NCBI GenBank assembly: GCA_013397865.1
Contig: VZTI01004400.1
Location: forward strand, 2,622,500-2,686,499
Length of the DNA: 64,000 bases
Direction: 5' to 3'
From: Struthidea cinerea
Taxonomy: Eukaryota > Chordata > Aves > Passeriformes > Corcoracidae
Below are positions 26,801-41,066 of this stretch, piece after piece (position 1 is the first letter of the stretch; each line of letters begins with the position of its first letter). A model generated the notes under the pieces. It ran no database searches. It was not told the DNA's origin and saw nothing but the letters and a program-made list of their open reading frames with translations. Made by a program: the position numbers and the translations under genes.

Positions 26801-27947
26801 GAAACCCATTGTATATGAATTTATTTGTATTTTCCTTCAAAATTTTCAGAACCACAAAAAATATGTGGATTGGTTGTGCTGATCTCACGATTTGAAAGGA
26901 TAGGGTTGTTTGGGGTTTTTTTTCATCTTGTATGCAATAGATAGTGCTGTTTAAAAAAAAATCTGTTTCCAATTTACCAATAAATTCTATCTTGAGTACC
27001 TTTACTGAGTTTGGATGGTTTTTTAGTTTTTATTTTGTGAGACCTTAGAAATGGATTTTTGTGAGGAATTATTTAATTGGATACAGTGATACATGGCACT
27101 TAGAGCAAATTGAATTCAGTGGATTGTCAAATGAGCACTGTAGACCCTCAAAATTTGAAATTTATTGCTGGGGTGTTGGGTGGAGTGGTGAAGTGTGTGT
27201 GAATAAATCTATCAGTCTCTCCAAAAGTTGAAGTAGAGATACAAAATAAGATTGATTACTTGTGACTGTCCATCACAGATGTGTACTTTGTCAAAAGCAC
27301 AGTTTCTGTCTTTAGAATCCTTTTGTACACAAGTCAGTGCATGTAGCTTGGGTTATAACAATATATGAGTGTATATAGCCTATTGTTTTACTTCATGCAT
27401 GTAATTTAAAGTTTCATGACTTCAAATGCTATGGTGCACTGCATTCAAATCAGCTGAAGGCAGCAGCTGTGTGTAAGGTCCTGTACAAACACGTGCTTCT
27501 ATGAGAAGAAATATGTAGCATAACCGCAAGTGTGCTCTAAAAGCTGAAATTTGAGTGTTGTGGTTTAACCTACATAAGGTCTGTTAGAGCTGAGATAGAA
27601 CAGGATGAGCCAGAAAATACAAAGAAAGAGTTGGCATTACTTTCTTGTGTGCTCATCATGAAAGTGGGAGCTGTAAACAACTCACGTGTTCTAACCTCTA
27701 CAGCAAATTGTTAGCAGTTTAAGTGTGGTGCTTTTTTCACTAATTGCTGTTTATATAATGGCAAATGTGAATTCAAAAGAACTTACTTGCACTTGTATGG
27801 AAGTTTGTAGTTGTAAGTTATTCGATACATACTACACTGTTTGTTATCATAAACATAATGTCAAAAGACAGGGCTTCTACCTAATTTCCAATCTAGCTTT
27901 GTTTTATGTGCAAATTTCAAAAAGAACATTTCCTTCTCTTTTATGTC

Positions 27948-27986
27948 TTTTTTTTTTTTTTGAAATTTTCAAAAAAAATTTTTCCT

Positions 27987-28022
<36 letters not shown>
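27948..28022. repeat. Long poly-T tract just upstream of the first coding exon
   Basis: T14 (27948-27961), then GAAATTTTCAAAAAAAATTT and a short C-containing spacer, then an uninterrupted T34 (27989-28022). It lies about 220 bp upstream of the acceptor at 28243. It could be an old reverse-inserted poly-A tail or simple slippage; I cannot see the rest of an inserted sequence. Confidence 0.9.
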
Positions 28023-28026
<4 letters not shown>

Positions 28027-28243
28027 AGGAGTAGGAAAGCTTTCTGATATTGCTTAAACTTGCAAAATAGACCAGATAAGCATGGGTTTTTTCCTTAGGA
28101 TCTTTCACAGATGTTACCTTGGATTGTAGAAATTCTTATTGTATGAGAACAATTTCTTTCCTATGTGTCAGATTGAAAATTAATTTGTATTTCTGTACAA
28201 ATGTATTGGTTTCAAAAATGTTGTTTTGTTTTTATCTTTTCAG

Positions 28244-28318
28244 AATTTAAAGTTTTGGTGATCCATCATGGGGAACCATGTAGGAAAACGAGAGCATAGC
28301 ACTGAGAAGTCAACCAAG
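28244..28318 (+). CDS. First coding exon of an unidentified gene (possible N-myristoylated protein)
   Basis: This exon follows a T-rich tract and CAG acceptor (ends 28243) and stops at a consensus donor AAG|GTGAGT (28318/28319). The coding part is 28268-28318. The start is well supported: A at -3, G at +4, and an in-frame TGA at 28259-28261, so translation cannot begin further upstream in this exon. It encodes the 17 residues MGNHVGKREHSTEKSTK and ends in phase 0. Gly2, small Gly6 and Lys7 fit an N-myristoylation signal, and the following basic residues could help membrane binding (inference). No cysteine is present for palmitoylation. The 24 bases before the ATG are 5' UTR, implying at least one upstream non-coding exon, probably in the CpG island. 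I do not recognise the protein; a CRACD (KIAA1211)-type actin regulator is only a weak guess that I could not confirm. Confidence 0.75.
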
Positions 28319-31300
28319 GTGAGTGTAGAAAATTGAAGAGAGAGCGCCACTTGGGAAATATGTATTCTGTGAAATACAGGGGATTTTTAGGACAGTGGTT
28401 TTTTACCAGATCACTGTTATCGTTACTGTTTTGTAGTTGACACTGTAAAATGACCATGTTTTTGAAAGAGTGTCCTATGAGATGTGGCCAAATGAAGATT
28501 TTGTTGTGCTGGATTTAGTGAGAGATGTGAAGTCAGATCCACAGCTGATAAGATTCTCAGTCATGGTGGAAATGAATGAAAAAGACTTAGAAGCATGATA
28601 TTGTAGAAGTTTTTTAAGAGTCAGTGAGCAGAGTTATGTTCTGTGTGTTGACAGTTTTTCATTTGGGCAATCACTGGCTTTATCCATAGGAAAGAGACTA
28701 TGTAAAAATAGGTAAAATAAGAGGATTTTAAAAGACAATCCTGTCAGTTGCACAAGATACACCTTTAAAAATCTCCTCCCTAGGGAAAAAAAAAAAAAGA
28801 AAACTTTCAAAATGCTCATTAAAAGTTAGTATTTGATTCTCAAGCATCTACTGACACTTGTGTTTTCTGCACATAATGTGGTGTTCTGTTTGCCTTGTGA
28901 TTATATCTTGTTTATTTGTTTTTCTGTGTTGTACTGGAAGAGATTTCACACATCTCAAAACAGGACATCTTTCTATATATATTTATATGTAAAAAAACCC
29001 CAAAAACCTCACTGCTTGTTGCTAGCTGTTGCTTTCTTCCCTCCACACATCCTCATCCAAAAATAACAGTTTACAGTCTAAGCCCACACTGTATAAAGGT
29101 ATTGCCCTTTGCATTAGACATATGATGTAAACAGGTGGTTCTGGGCTTTTTCTGGAGGAATGTGGCTACTTTGCTTTGCTGTGGCAGATAAGCAGCTATC
29201 CCCAAAAGGTATACAAACTAGAACTCATACAGTTATTAGTTCCTTGCCATCTCCTTTAGGAAAATACATAGGCACACTGAAGGGAATAGGGAGAAAGCAG
29301 CAGGAAGAGAGGACAGCTGGCTACATATGATTTTGTTTTGGGTTGGTGCAGCATTTTGCAAAATGCTTTTGTGGCCCAAAGTTTTGGTTTGAGTACGAAC
29401 AGTAGTATGGATCCCACGTTGTTGTCTTGTGGTGACTGGTCTTGCAGACTTGCCTTTCAGAAAACTTTGTTGTACAGCAAAGTCAAATGCACCAAACAGA
29501 TGCATTTAGCCAAATATTTTGATCCTTTCTGAGTAAGCTTGTGAGATCCAGCAGGTGTGATACATTAAGTTTACAGAGCTTGATGGGCTGTAGTGCACCA
29601 AATACGCCCTGCTTTGGTCTTTGAGGATAAAATTTGGTTAGAAAAACACATTGTATCTTCTCTCCTGCTGTGGGATCACATGTGTTTGATGCATCTGGAT
29701 GGCAGGAGGGTGAGTTGTGGGGCACATCTGGCTTCAAAAAGCTAAAAATTCTTCAAATTGTAACAGCCTGTGCAAGAGGTGCAAATTCTGTGGTGGTGAG
29801 CCAGAGTTAGGTAGGTGACCATGAGTCTGCGCTTATATATAGGACAGATCAACAGAGAAATGGATTGCTGCAATTCTTTAAAATGCCTTCTTTTTCCTAA
29901 TTAGTTCATTGAGAATACTTGATTCTGCAATCAAAATAAAATTCATTTACCAAAATTGTTTTGTGAGGCAGGAACTTACTACTGTAGTAATATCTTCCGT
30001 CCTTCACTCATCTTCCTAGAGGGTCAAAAAACCAAAACACCAAACCCCTAAACTTCCAAATTGGTAGTGCGTGATCAAAATCTCCCTTTATGCACAGAAA
30101 TGGGCATGATCTCCCTTTATCTAAAACAGCAGTCATGCCACAAGGAATCATAAGGCCACAGATTTAAAATCAGGAAATGTATGGTTAAGGCACTACTATG
30201 GATTTCCTATAGTTAGTCATTCTTGATTCTGTTCTTTCAGGCAGCATTAAATTTCTTAGTGGTTGCATTAACCAAGTGTCACAGTTTGTTTTGGTTTTTT
30301 TCTCTTTTTTTGAAGTCAAAGTAGATTTTTCTGTTGTTGTTCAATATTGCTGTAGATTAGGAGTGTTTTCCCACTGATCTTCTAGTGTGATGTGGGAGAC
30401 CTGCTGAAGGCCTACAGAGACTGCAGTGGGAATGCTGAACTGCCTCTCCTCACTCAGTAGTAATAGAACTGAAATGAAAGAGGAGAACATCTCATCAAGG
30501 GTCTTTCTAAATTTCATTACTTTCACTGTCCAGGCTGTTTACTGGAAGTCCTTTTCCAAAATTTTAGGACCAAAGAAAAACATAATTTTAGGCAGCTTCT
30601 TTGAGCCTTTGAGATCAGATTTACAGCCACTATTGTGCTGCTGGACTGGCAGACCATTTCTCCACTGACCTTTTTTATTTAGTGACATTAAAGAGACTGT
30701 TGCCAACTGCAGCAATCACAATTCTTGGTTGTCCAGTAAATGTCCTTTAACCCAGCAATTACTGTGAGGTTGGTTTGGTGGTTTTTTGAGTTGACATCTA
30801 GCTTCACTTTGCTTTTAGAACATTTGTGTATTTGAATTACAAAATTAGAGATGGACTTCTGGAAAGCAATTACTTTATGAAATGTCTAGGATGACGCTAA
30901 GAAGCTTTCAAATTAGGAAATTTGCAAAAGACAGTAAGATGGCTTCCCGTGCTGTGACACTTCTTTCAAAATATTGTTCTCCTCTTGATATATAAATATG
31001 GCAAGCTACAGTGATTATTTAATAAATTATGAGATACTGTGAAATTAAATGAATGCTTTGAAAAATAATTGGTCTGTTTGACCTATATAATGTGGAGGAG
31101 AGTTTACAAAACCCTTCTGTTTTACTCACAGCAATAACATACACCACCTCATTTCTACGGGATTTCCTTCTCGTATGTTTAATGGATCTGCATTTTTTGG
31201 AGTTTCGTAAGATACGAAAAAATTGCTCAATGAACCCAGCATTTTATCTTTCCTTTTTACTTTGAATGATACTAGACTTTGCATCTGCTTAATGCATTAG

Positions 31301-34300
31301 TAAATGTTCTAAGTATTTATTTTGTTTACTTTCTTCTTAGTGTTAATACTTGGATTTGAACTTAACATAAATATATCTAAGAACAATAATAACAAAAAGA
31401 ATGGGCTGTGCGGAGTTTCTTGCCATGAGTTTCTTTAACTTCTCATAGAGCTAAATGTAGGGGAGTAGACAGAGCAGACAGTGAAGTTTTTTCTGTTTTT
31501 TTTCCAGAGTTTTAGTTGGTCTGTGCTAATTTGTCATCATTACGCTACAAAGTGCCACAATCTCTTTTGCAGTGACTAAAGCTGCCTGTGTTACAGCAGC
31601 AGAGTTCTCTGCTACTCCTCATTAGAGAATTCTGCACGGCACATTATTACCGTCCCAAAATCTTTGAACTTTTTTGCTACCTGTGAAAACTGGCCCTTAA
31701 TTTCATTTATTGTTCAGGAAGACGGGTTTGGAAGGCGGATTTCCAGCATTGTCCCACTTACTCCACAGCAACTACCAAATGCACCTAGTCCAAGTAGCCT
31801 GGTTTCCATGGTCACATAGTACAGTGGGGAGCTGGAAATAAAGCTTGTGACCTATAATGAAAGATCAAAAAGCACTGCACTGCCATGTCAAGGGATTGCT
31901 CAAGAAATTTATACAAGCCTGGGAACATGTTACATTATTGGCAATGCTGGATTATCTACCTAGTTCATGTCCTTTATGTAACTGGGGTGTGCTGTAAATA
32001 AACACCAAGGAACCAAATCCAATTGCCACCTCTGGTACCCAGGTCTGAAAAACCTTGGGAAATACAATTGCAGGCCAAAACTGAAAACAGACATAGTGCT
32101 GATAAGGCCTTTAGTCTGCAATTTAGTCTTTTCTTTGAACTAAAAATAATCTATTAATAATGACCAGGTCTTGCTGGATAGTGAAGTTATGAAAAATCTT
32201 GCCTTTAATTGCCCTGTGTTATGTACCTAGATGCTATAATGTGTTCTGAGGTGGTCGATTGGAGAACTTTAATAAAGTGACTGGTTCTCAGTGTTAAGGA
32301 GATCTCAGCATAACTAGTGCAAGCTAAATTGCTTCAGTGAGCATGTATCAGTAAATCAGATGGTTTCCGTGCTGCTTTAGAGGTGATTCTATTTTCTCTC
32401 CTCTTTTTCCCCCCGCCGTTGCCTTGCTAATGTTCCGAAATCTGCACCCTGACTAAGGCTGCAGTCTGCTAACACTGACAGAAAATCTTCTGTCTCTTCC
32501 TGTTGAGAGGGAGTTGAAATTCTTAACGTGGCACATGACGGTAGTTGTACTGTTCATCTCATATATGCTCAACGATCTGCAAGCATAAAAGCTTTCACTA
32601 CCTCTCATGGCTTAGGCTGCTTACAGACCTGAGCCGTATGTGTGGTTTTTGCCAGGTGCTTCCTCTTGGTATGCATCATAAATTATCAAAAAAGGAGAAA
32701 ACCAACAGATAAAATGTTTTTTACTTGCTTACTTGATTGCTCTGAAATGTTATTTTCATAAGATAAAAGCTTATTTTTTTTAGTACATACAGTTTGAGCG
32801 ATACATGGCATACAGATTGTATGGATTTTGAAATCTGGGATATGCTTTTCTGTAAAAAGTAAACAAACAAAAAGAATAGTCTTACTACCATGCAAAATTA
32901 ATCATGAAGCCTTTCCCCTTTTTTTTTCCCCCCTAGCAAAGTTGTATTGCACTATTTTTATTTTCCAGTGTAATTGTGTGTTTTCTCAGAGTTTTACCTT
33001 TTTCTGTAAAGCAATAAAGAGCACAGGAACTATTATGGTGTATTCTTTGCAATTTGATGTATTGATTAAAACACTCCCCCTTGAGCCAGCATCTTTTCTG
33101 ATGGCAAGTGAAAAAGAGAAAAAAACTTTAAAATGTTGACAGCACCAGTGCTTTCTGTGAGAGATTTGATGAGATTTTCACCAACCAGTTTTACAAGTTA
33201 CATATGCACTGTAGAATCCTTATGTCCTTATGTCTTACGTCCACAGAACCAGTGTCTGGTTAAGTTGGTGCCTGGTACAAGGAAATGCTGCTTTTGGAAG
33301 AGGCAAATCTTCTTTAAGAGTGTGAAGGAAGTTCTGGGCAGTCAGGTTAACCAATACCAGTTGAATTGGACAGATGTCTGTTTTCCTCAATTTCTACCAT
33401 CAACCTAGCTTTGCCCTTGAGCAAATCCACATGTGCTGGCTCTGTCTTCCTGTTTCATTTCTTAACCTTCCTGCTGTCTAACTGGATGGTTTGCTGGGAC
33501 AGATGCAGTGTCATTCTGTATTAATAGTAGTGCTTGGAGACCTTGAGTGGAGCCTTCAGGCACTAATGTGCTTCTGCTGGTGAGATGATACCACATCCAT
33601 ACAGAAATGACTGTACTGTTTGAAACCTCTGAGAATGCCAAGCATGAAGTAGCTGTGACATCTGTCCCCAAAAATTAACCTTAACACCAGCATTCAGTAT
33701 GGTATCAGAAGTCTGTGTTAATGTTTCAATGGGCAAATAGCTCTACTATGAAATTAAAAGGAACAACTTACGTGTCTAAATCCAAGTAATGTGTTTTAAT
33801 ACTTGACTGTTCATTAAATTCATAGGGTGCTGAATTTAGTATAGTCAGTTGTAGCTGAAGTAGTTAATCTTTCTCATGTCTAAAATATGCCAAGCTCGTC
33901 ATAATTTTGTGTGGAAGACAAATTGTCCCTGAATTGAAGCTGATGCTCCTACACTTCCACGTTTCCCTTTGTCGCACGTGAAGGCTACTGAAGGTACAGT
34001 GTTCTGCTGTGCAAGGAATGGGTGGGAAAGTTAAAGGTGAGAGGCAAGGCAGGTGCAAGTGAGGAGCAAGTTCTGGCCCTGCTGCAGCGCCCACTGCTAA
34101 TGTTTAAGGAGTTGCCTGAATTGTATAACCATGGCAGTGTATCGCTAGATCTGTGTTTCAGTGAAAAAGTGAGTAAATGTGTAGGCAATGGTTTCATAAA
34201 ATAAGTTGCAAGTATGCTTTTCTGTTATGCACACAGTGGCTAAGTACTAGTGCTTCTTGATTTGGGTCTTGAGCTGGTTAAGTGTGCATGGGTGTAAGAG

Positions 34301-37300
34301 GAAGAGGTGCAGTCGCTGTGGTTTTGGCTGGGGAGGAGGTAGGGTCTTAGGCTTTGTTCTCCCACCCTCAGCCTGCAGAGCTCACTAAATGAGGGAAGTG
34401 CACTCTGTGCTTTTTAAGGTCTTGTGCTTCAGGTGCCATGTTTTTGTGGTAGTTTTCTGCAGTTCCCTCCTTGTTAGCTTTGATGCAGAACTAGATAAAT
34501 GTCCTGTCAAATGAGTAATGCCAGTGCCACTTAAATTAGCAAGGAGCTGGAAGAACAGGGGTGTAATGCAGTAGGCATTCTTTGTGAACTCTCTGTGAAC
34601 TGTTCTAGCTGCTGACATGACTTTTCTAGTAAATCAGCCCATACTTCAGTCTGAGAACATGTTGTTCAGTGTTTTGGCACCTTCATGCCATAAAAATGAA
34701 GGGAAAGTTGTTCATATTTTTAATCTTGAGGAAGCAGTAAGTGACATGGCGATCCTGAAAGGGAGCAGTGTCTTCCTTCCTCACGTAACCTTTTGTGCTT
34801 TTACTGTTGTGGGGGTCATGATCAGGGTGTGGCAGTAATGTTGTATCACCTGCTCTGAAACTGGGTGACATGAAAATTCTAGTTTGTTACTTTGACCTTG
34901 GCTATATTTGAGAAGAGCTTAAAAAATCTTCTGCAGTAATGCGCTACCTTAAAATGCAGTTATATCTGTAAAATAAGTTGTGGTGAAATGTGTTTGCCCT
35001 TTTAGAGAAATGGCCAAGCTTTACCTTTGGGTATCCGGTGTCAAACCACAGGGGAATCTCCAGTGTCTAAGACAGCGACTGGCAAACCTGCCCCGTAGCA
35101 CTTACTAAAGTATTAAACCCTGAAAAAAAGTGCATTTTAACGTTTGTTCTCATCTTTTTCCTCCTAGTGCTAATTCTGTTGTGTTTGATGCTCCTGGGCA
35201 GCAGCTGTGAGGAAGAGTTCTGGCGCCATGTTTTATTTTAATTCTCATTCTCCCACAGTTGTATTTCTGATAGTGTAACTGACGTGCAGATGGGGTAGTT
35301 GTAATACAGGGTTTTACACTATGCATCAGTACAGAGTCAAAACACTGCTCAGATCTGATGCTAAATATTCTGCCATGAGAAACGAGGGATTCCACGTTAA
35401 GCTGAGTTGAATTTTGCTCTCATTTGTAAATTCAGCAAGCGTGTAATAGACATCAGAAGGAAAAAGTTGTAGGGCTTTCCCATGCAAAGTCTTGCTGACA
35501 GTAACTTCTTTTTTCACTTCAGAAGTTAATTTTCTTGAGTAATTGGAGCTATTTGTACAGTGAATAAATTTATCTTGTCTGCAGCTACAGTTCAGAAATT
35601 GATTTTTCCACTTTGAGCAGAAATGTCACAGAATGCTTTTCGTTTTTATTTAACTTTTTCAGGCCGTCTGCTTTAAGTTGATGGAAATACTCTGGCAGCA
35701 TTTGCTGGGGGAGAAAAAAAAGGTTTTTGTAAAAGGAAATCAAAAAACTTTTAAGCAGAATAATATGATGTTACTCTTGATTGCTGAGATAAGGTTCACT
35801 CTTAAAAACAATCTGATCTTTCAGCGCAGCATCCAGTGGATGTGGCCATAAAGATAGCAAAATTTGCATAGAGTTGAAAGCCACAAGATACATGCCAGTT
35901 ACCTTGGAGGATTAGGGGGACTTCTGAGCATCAGTTGCAATCAAGATGAGGCAATAATGGAAATCTTGCATTTTTGTCACAGTGTCACAGCTGGTCTGGC
36001 TGGACTTAGAATTGAAAGCTGAATTTAGGGAGGCCTGAGGGCACTCAGCTTGCTCGGAACTCTAGGCAGCTCAAAAACCATTGAAAAGACACAAGAGGCA
36101 GAAGTCTTAGCAAGTCTTTTACCAATGAGATATATCTTCAAACAGGCACTTATCAAAACATCACCATTTTTGGGTCCTCAGTTATACCTGTTCAGTGTAA
36201 GAGCTTCAGGAATGGATTCACTGGTGGTGCAGACATTTTCAGATGAATTATGGAAATACCAGTATACTGGAGGCATTTTGATTTAAAAACATAGAGACTC
36301 TGATGTTGAAATCTGAGTCATTTGGGGTTTTTCTTGTTTTGGTTTTGTGGTCGTAGCTAACTTATCCGTCTAGCTCCTTTCTTTATCTTCCTTCTATTTC
36401 CTTCACCCAGTTTCTTTCGGCACGCTGCTTTCTGCCAGCACCGCTGATGCAGTCAAAATGCATTGCTTTGATTTTTTTAAGGCCTTAGAAAGAATACTTA
36501 GTTGCTAACAGTGCTCAGAAACAATGAAGAGATGGCCAGCTAACAGGCAGCCTGATCAGGAAGGTGTGAACACCATAGAAGAAAACAGAGAAAATTTGCA
36601 CTTTCCTGACAACACATATCCACTGGAAAAATTACTTTCTCTTCAAGCCAGTTCTCCCTCTTCATGGTATAATATGACTTTCTGCAACCTTCACAGCCTA
36701 CCACGGTACATTGCTTTACAAAGCAAAACAATAGTGCCATTGTCAGGATTTGAAAGCTGAAAATCAAAGTAATATTCTGTTATTTTTATGACCAACTATC
36801 ATTGTCACTTATATACTGTTTTGGCATGAAGTTGTTTTGGATTTTTGTATTTTCACCTTCTGCCTGTTAAAGAATTTGCTTTATGCAGCAAATGCAAGAA
36901 CTTCTGTGTGTTCCTTGGGGGGAAATGTGGCTAGAATTTGTCAGTGTGAAGTGGAACTGTGCAAAAACTTTAAATCCCACTTTTGTACATGTATATGTAA
37001 GCATGCACATGTCCGTACTGAAAAAAATACAAGTGTATGTTTAAAAAATATTTGTATATAAATGCAATTGTATATTCAAGTATTGATCCTCTGCTTCTGC
37101 CCCTGTATGGCTGCAGATGTGCTTGCTGTATTAGTTTCAAAAGGCAAGACCAGTAGCCTTTCACCCTGGGGAGTCTGACTATTCGTTCTGATCTTCCCTG
37201 TGAACTACAGACTAAATGTTTTCTCAGTGTTAAGCCAGAGCTTTCTGCTGCAGATGAAACTTGCCTTATGGTGCACAGCGATAAAGCCTGAGTAATCAGT

Positions 37301-40300
37301 ACTTTTTTTTCTTTTAAACTCTTGTCTGAAATTCCAGACTATTCTGGGTTTTTGAGACTTGGAGGATGAAAGATTGGTGCATGTGAGACTCAGAATGTCA
37401 AGTCAGTGCCTGTAACAGTTGAGAAATTCTTATGTATCATAAAATATATTGAATATACTTCAATACTTACTATGTATTGATTTAAAATTAAATATCTTTA
37501 ATATATTTAACAAATGTATAGTACTAGTATAAATATATCTTCACGTTTTAGAAGAGGCTTCAGAGCTCATAGTAGGTGAGACCCACTGCACAAAGTAACA
37601 ACTGTTTTGTCTTTGGTACACTACTGCAGAGAAAACTCTGTGTTTGGGATGATTGACGTTACTTCTGGAGCTTGGTCACATGAGATGAGATTCTAGGTCA
37701 AGGCTGTGCATAACGTTATATTTTTGTGCTGAAATAAACAACTTGTCGTGCTGCAGGATACTTGCTGATAGATACTTGCTGAGAGGAGGTCTTCTCCTAT
37801 GGTGTGGTGCCAATTTCCTTCAGAATCAAATCTGTGTTTGGAGAAAACCTATGTTACATATTTTATTTGAGAGGATCTGAACCACTGTAATCTATTACAT
37901 TCAGATTGGCTTAAATGAAGCGTATTTGTTTGTAGGTGCTGACAGTGTGTCCTGCACATTCAGCGTTAGGATTCTTGCAGATTCATTTACTTGACAAATT
38001 AATTTTAATGTTGGTATTTTGTTTCTACAATGCAATATTTTTAAAAAAAAATCTTAATAAAAGGTTTTTCTTTATATTTGCTTCAACTAATTTCTTGCCA
38101 TATAAGTAAGGGTATTGGCAAGTAGAAAAAAATAGGCGAAATACCTAATAAAAATTAAGCTTTGACTCTTTTTCCTCTTGTTTTGACTTAAGTGTTTTGT
38201 GTTCTACTTTCCTGCAGTCTTCTCAGGAAGGGAAGGGATAGAACTCTATTCAGGAATCTCTTAAATATACCTTTTCTGTCTGTTGCCTTCTTTTCCTTTC
38301 CAGTGGCATCTTGTCTGTTGTTTTTTATTTTATTATGGTTATATTATGCTGTGCTATATAGTCCTTATAAGGATTGATAAAAACCATATAAAAATGAAAG
38401 TTTTATGGAGCGTGGGGGAAAGGAGGCCACAAGATCCCTATCACTGGATGTGTTCAGTTGGGATGGGGAGCTCTGGGTTCTAATACTTCTCAACAGATTG
38501 TACAGGTGACTGGCCAGTGACTTCAAGTACAAAATCAACCAGTGCAGCAAGGGATATGCCTGCCTTTGACAAGGGATGCTGAGATCTTCCAGGCATCAGA
38601 TTCTGCTCTGGGATTTTGCAGAGTTCAAATTGCCGTAGCATAATGCAGTTAATACTGTAATAATGTAATACTGTACTTCAGCTGTTGAATCACCTGATTA
38701 TGGGAGAATAAAAGGTTTATGGCATTTTGGAAGCCTGTAGGGCTTGACACGTAGACTTTGTATCAACTAAATTGCGTGTCTTTGATCATTTCTGATTATG
38801 TCTCCCGCTGCTGTATGTAAGGAACAGGAGAGACCCTCTGAATGTGTCTCTCATGTAGCCCCCGAGGGAGCTGGCTCCACCAGGAGCAGGGGCCCTTGGC
38901 TTCGATCCCAGCTTTGAGATCTGGTCTCAGCAGATGACGAGTTGTTCTGGGTTTTGCCCCACGGGCTTGCTTTAACCAATTAGACTGCAAACCGTGGGCT
39001 GGTGGAACAGGTGCAGAGCTGCTGTCTTTGTGCAGGAGCCAGATGGCCAGTTCATTGTCCCAGTCGCTGAGTAAGACTTGGCCAAGTCTCCTGCTCAGTT
39101 CTCAATTCTGCTGCTGCACTGCCAAGTTGGGTCTTGTGGCTTTAAGAAACTGAGGACTTCAGAAACAACTCTGAGCATCTGGACTTCTCTTAGTCATGAT
39201 TTAATGTGGTTAGTTTCAAACCTCAAAATGGTTCATACCCTAATGTTGTTTTCTTAAAAGAAAAAAGTTGCTTGATGCTTTCCTGGAGTAAAGATTTCTG
39301 ATCTGAGCTGGGATATCTTGCTTGTTACAATGTTATTAATATCAAGGTGACAGAAAAAAAGCTTTAGGTAGGAACCCATGTTTCAAAGGATTGATTCTCT
39401 GGGATTTTGCAAGGAGAACCTTTGTTGTCCTCTTACCAGGACATTAGCTGAGGGGATGACTTTTGAGGGGAAGAATATTTTGGTTGCCTAAAGTTTTTAA
39501 AACCCTGTTTTAGAATAACTATTTTTCGTTGTTAGGAAGAAGTAAGAAATCATTATTTGAACGCTGCACTTAAGGGGAAGTGCTAGACCTTAGGGCTTGT
39601 AAACTTGCTAATATATTAATTGCAAATTAAGTGTGTCTGCTTATCTATATGCTTATACTTATTCGCTTGGTTTAATAACTGCAAATAAAGTTTACCTGTA
39701 ACCTCTTCATATGAATATGAAGTTATATGAAGTTGGTTATATGTAACTCAGTTAGTTGCTTTCTGTCAAGATAATCCACTTCTATTATAGTAAATCATTT
39801 TAGAAGATAAAACTGTGGGGTGTTAGAGGCAAAGGGTAGGACTAAGCAGAGTAATGATAATATGTTATTTGCAGTGGTAGGGAATTGAATTAAAAGGATG
39901 TCTAGGTATTTCCAGCAGGCCACCACTTCTGTTCAGTGCTAGAAAGGCAGTCTCTGGGTCTGAAGTGATTATGAAGTCCCATGTTGATTCAAACTACTTG
40001 AGTTAGACTGTCAGTCAAATCACAAGTAGCCTATATATGGAAAGAATCAAATATTTGGGTTAATGAAATACAGCTATTTAAGTTTTTGTATTTAGAGTTG
40101 ATGGATTCTGACCTGCATTTATTTTAAGATTTTTTTTTTATCCATCATGCTCCACCTGTTTTGTTCAGACCTGGATCTGATTCACACAGCTTTTTTTAGT
40201 ATTGTTTTGGCTGTGACTCTGGCAGTACCAGTTCCACCCAGAAGTTACATAGCCTATGGATTATACTACCTCTAGGGGAGAAGGTGAAGAGCTTTGCGTG

Positions 40301-40899
40301 GTCTGTTGTGCTTATGTCTGAAGTCTCCATTGCACAGCATATGAATAATACCAGAAAGTCTTTCCAAGGTCTACCTGCGCCTTTTTTATGATGAAATACC
40401 AGCAAGAGAAGGGCAGTGGAAATAGCTTCTTGTTTACACACAGGTTTTTCTCCAGTTATATTCTCTGCCTAGAGAAGCAGCTGACAGTAGTTGGTGCAAC
40501 TTTGTTTTACAGTTGCCCACATGACTGCTTTAATTCCTGCCTGCCTATAGAATTGAGGCATGGATTTTAGCCTTCACAACACATATGCAGTGATGTAAAA
40601 TTCTATTTATGTGCAGAGGGTTACTAAGTAACAGTTGCTGAGGGAAATGCAGTCTTTAACTGTGTGACGTCTGTGCACTTAAAATTGCCAGCCAAGTAGT
40701 GCATTAACATAGATTTTGCACATTAATGTAATGGGATTTGCTGTGGGCAGTGTGAGCAAAACCTTGGGAAAACAGCAGTGTAGTTTAAGGAGTTGTAGTT
40801 TCTGCAGCCTGACCTTGTGGACAGGTGGTGAAACCCAGTTTTTGCCCTTCTACCTCATCCTCTCCATACCATACCATAATTAAGGACCCTGATATATTT
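28319..40899. other. Intron 2, first part: no gene recognised
   Basis: About 12.6 kb of AT-rich intronic sequence after the GTGAGT donor. No exon-like frame with both splice sites and matching phase was recognised. Simple A and T runs are scattered through it. Short open frames on both strands look random. Confidence 0.5.
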
Positions 40900-41066
40900 C
40901 ATAGAATCATAGAACATCCAGAGTTGGAAGGGACCCACCGAGTCCAGCTTGTGGCCCAGCACAGGACATGCCCAAGAATATCACACCATGTGCCTGAAAG
41001 CATTGTCCAGACATTTCTTAGCTCTCTCAGGTTTGGTTTGTCCAGTGCCCATCCACCTACCTAGGT
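40900..41066 (-). mobile_element. CR1 LINE 3' end, antisense, first half of a split copy
   Basis: It starts with CATAGAATCATAGAA, the reverse complement of the CR1 3' terminal repeat. It continues with CR1 3' sequence read backwards (for example GAGTTGGAAGGGACCCACC, CACCATGTGCCTGAAAGC and CATTGTCCAGACATTTCTTA). The copy is interrupted at 41066 by the solo LTR and resumes at 41660. It is relatively well preserved, so probably among the younger CR1 insertions here. Confidence 0.92.

Larger units (their letters stand above)
18421..28243. other. Intron 1, last part: no gene recognised
   Basis: AT-rich intronic sequence up to the splice acceptor of the first coding exon. Small open frames, at most about 120 codons (for example minus strand 21992-22354), lack recognisable domains or splice support. 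An A/C-rich repeat and a long T tract are listed separately. Confidence 0.5.

Noticed and set aside
38888..38915. tRNA B-box-like string GGCTTCGATCCCAGC
   Set aside because: No cloverleaf arms or A box nearby, and no CR1 tail; probably chance.
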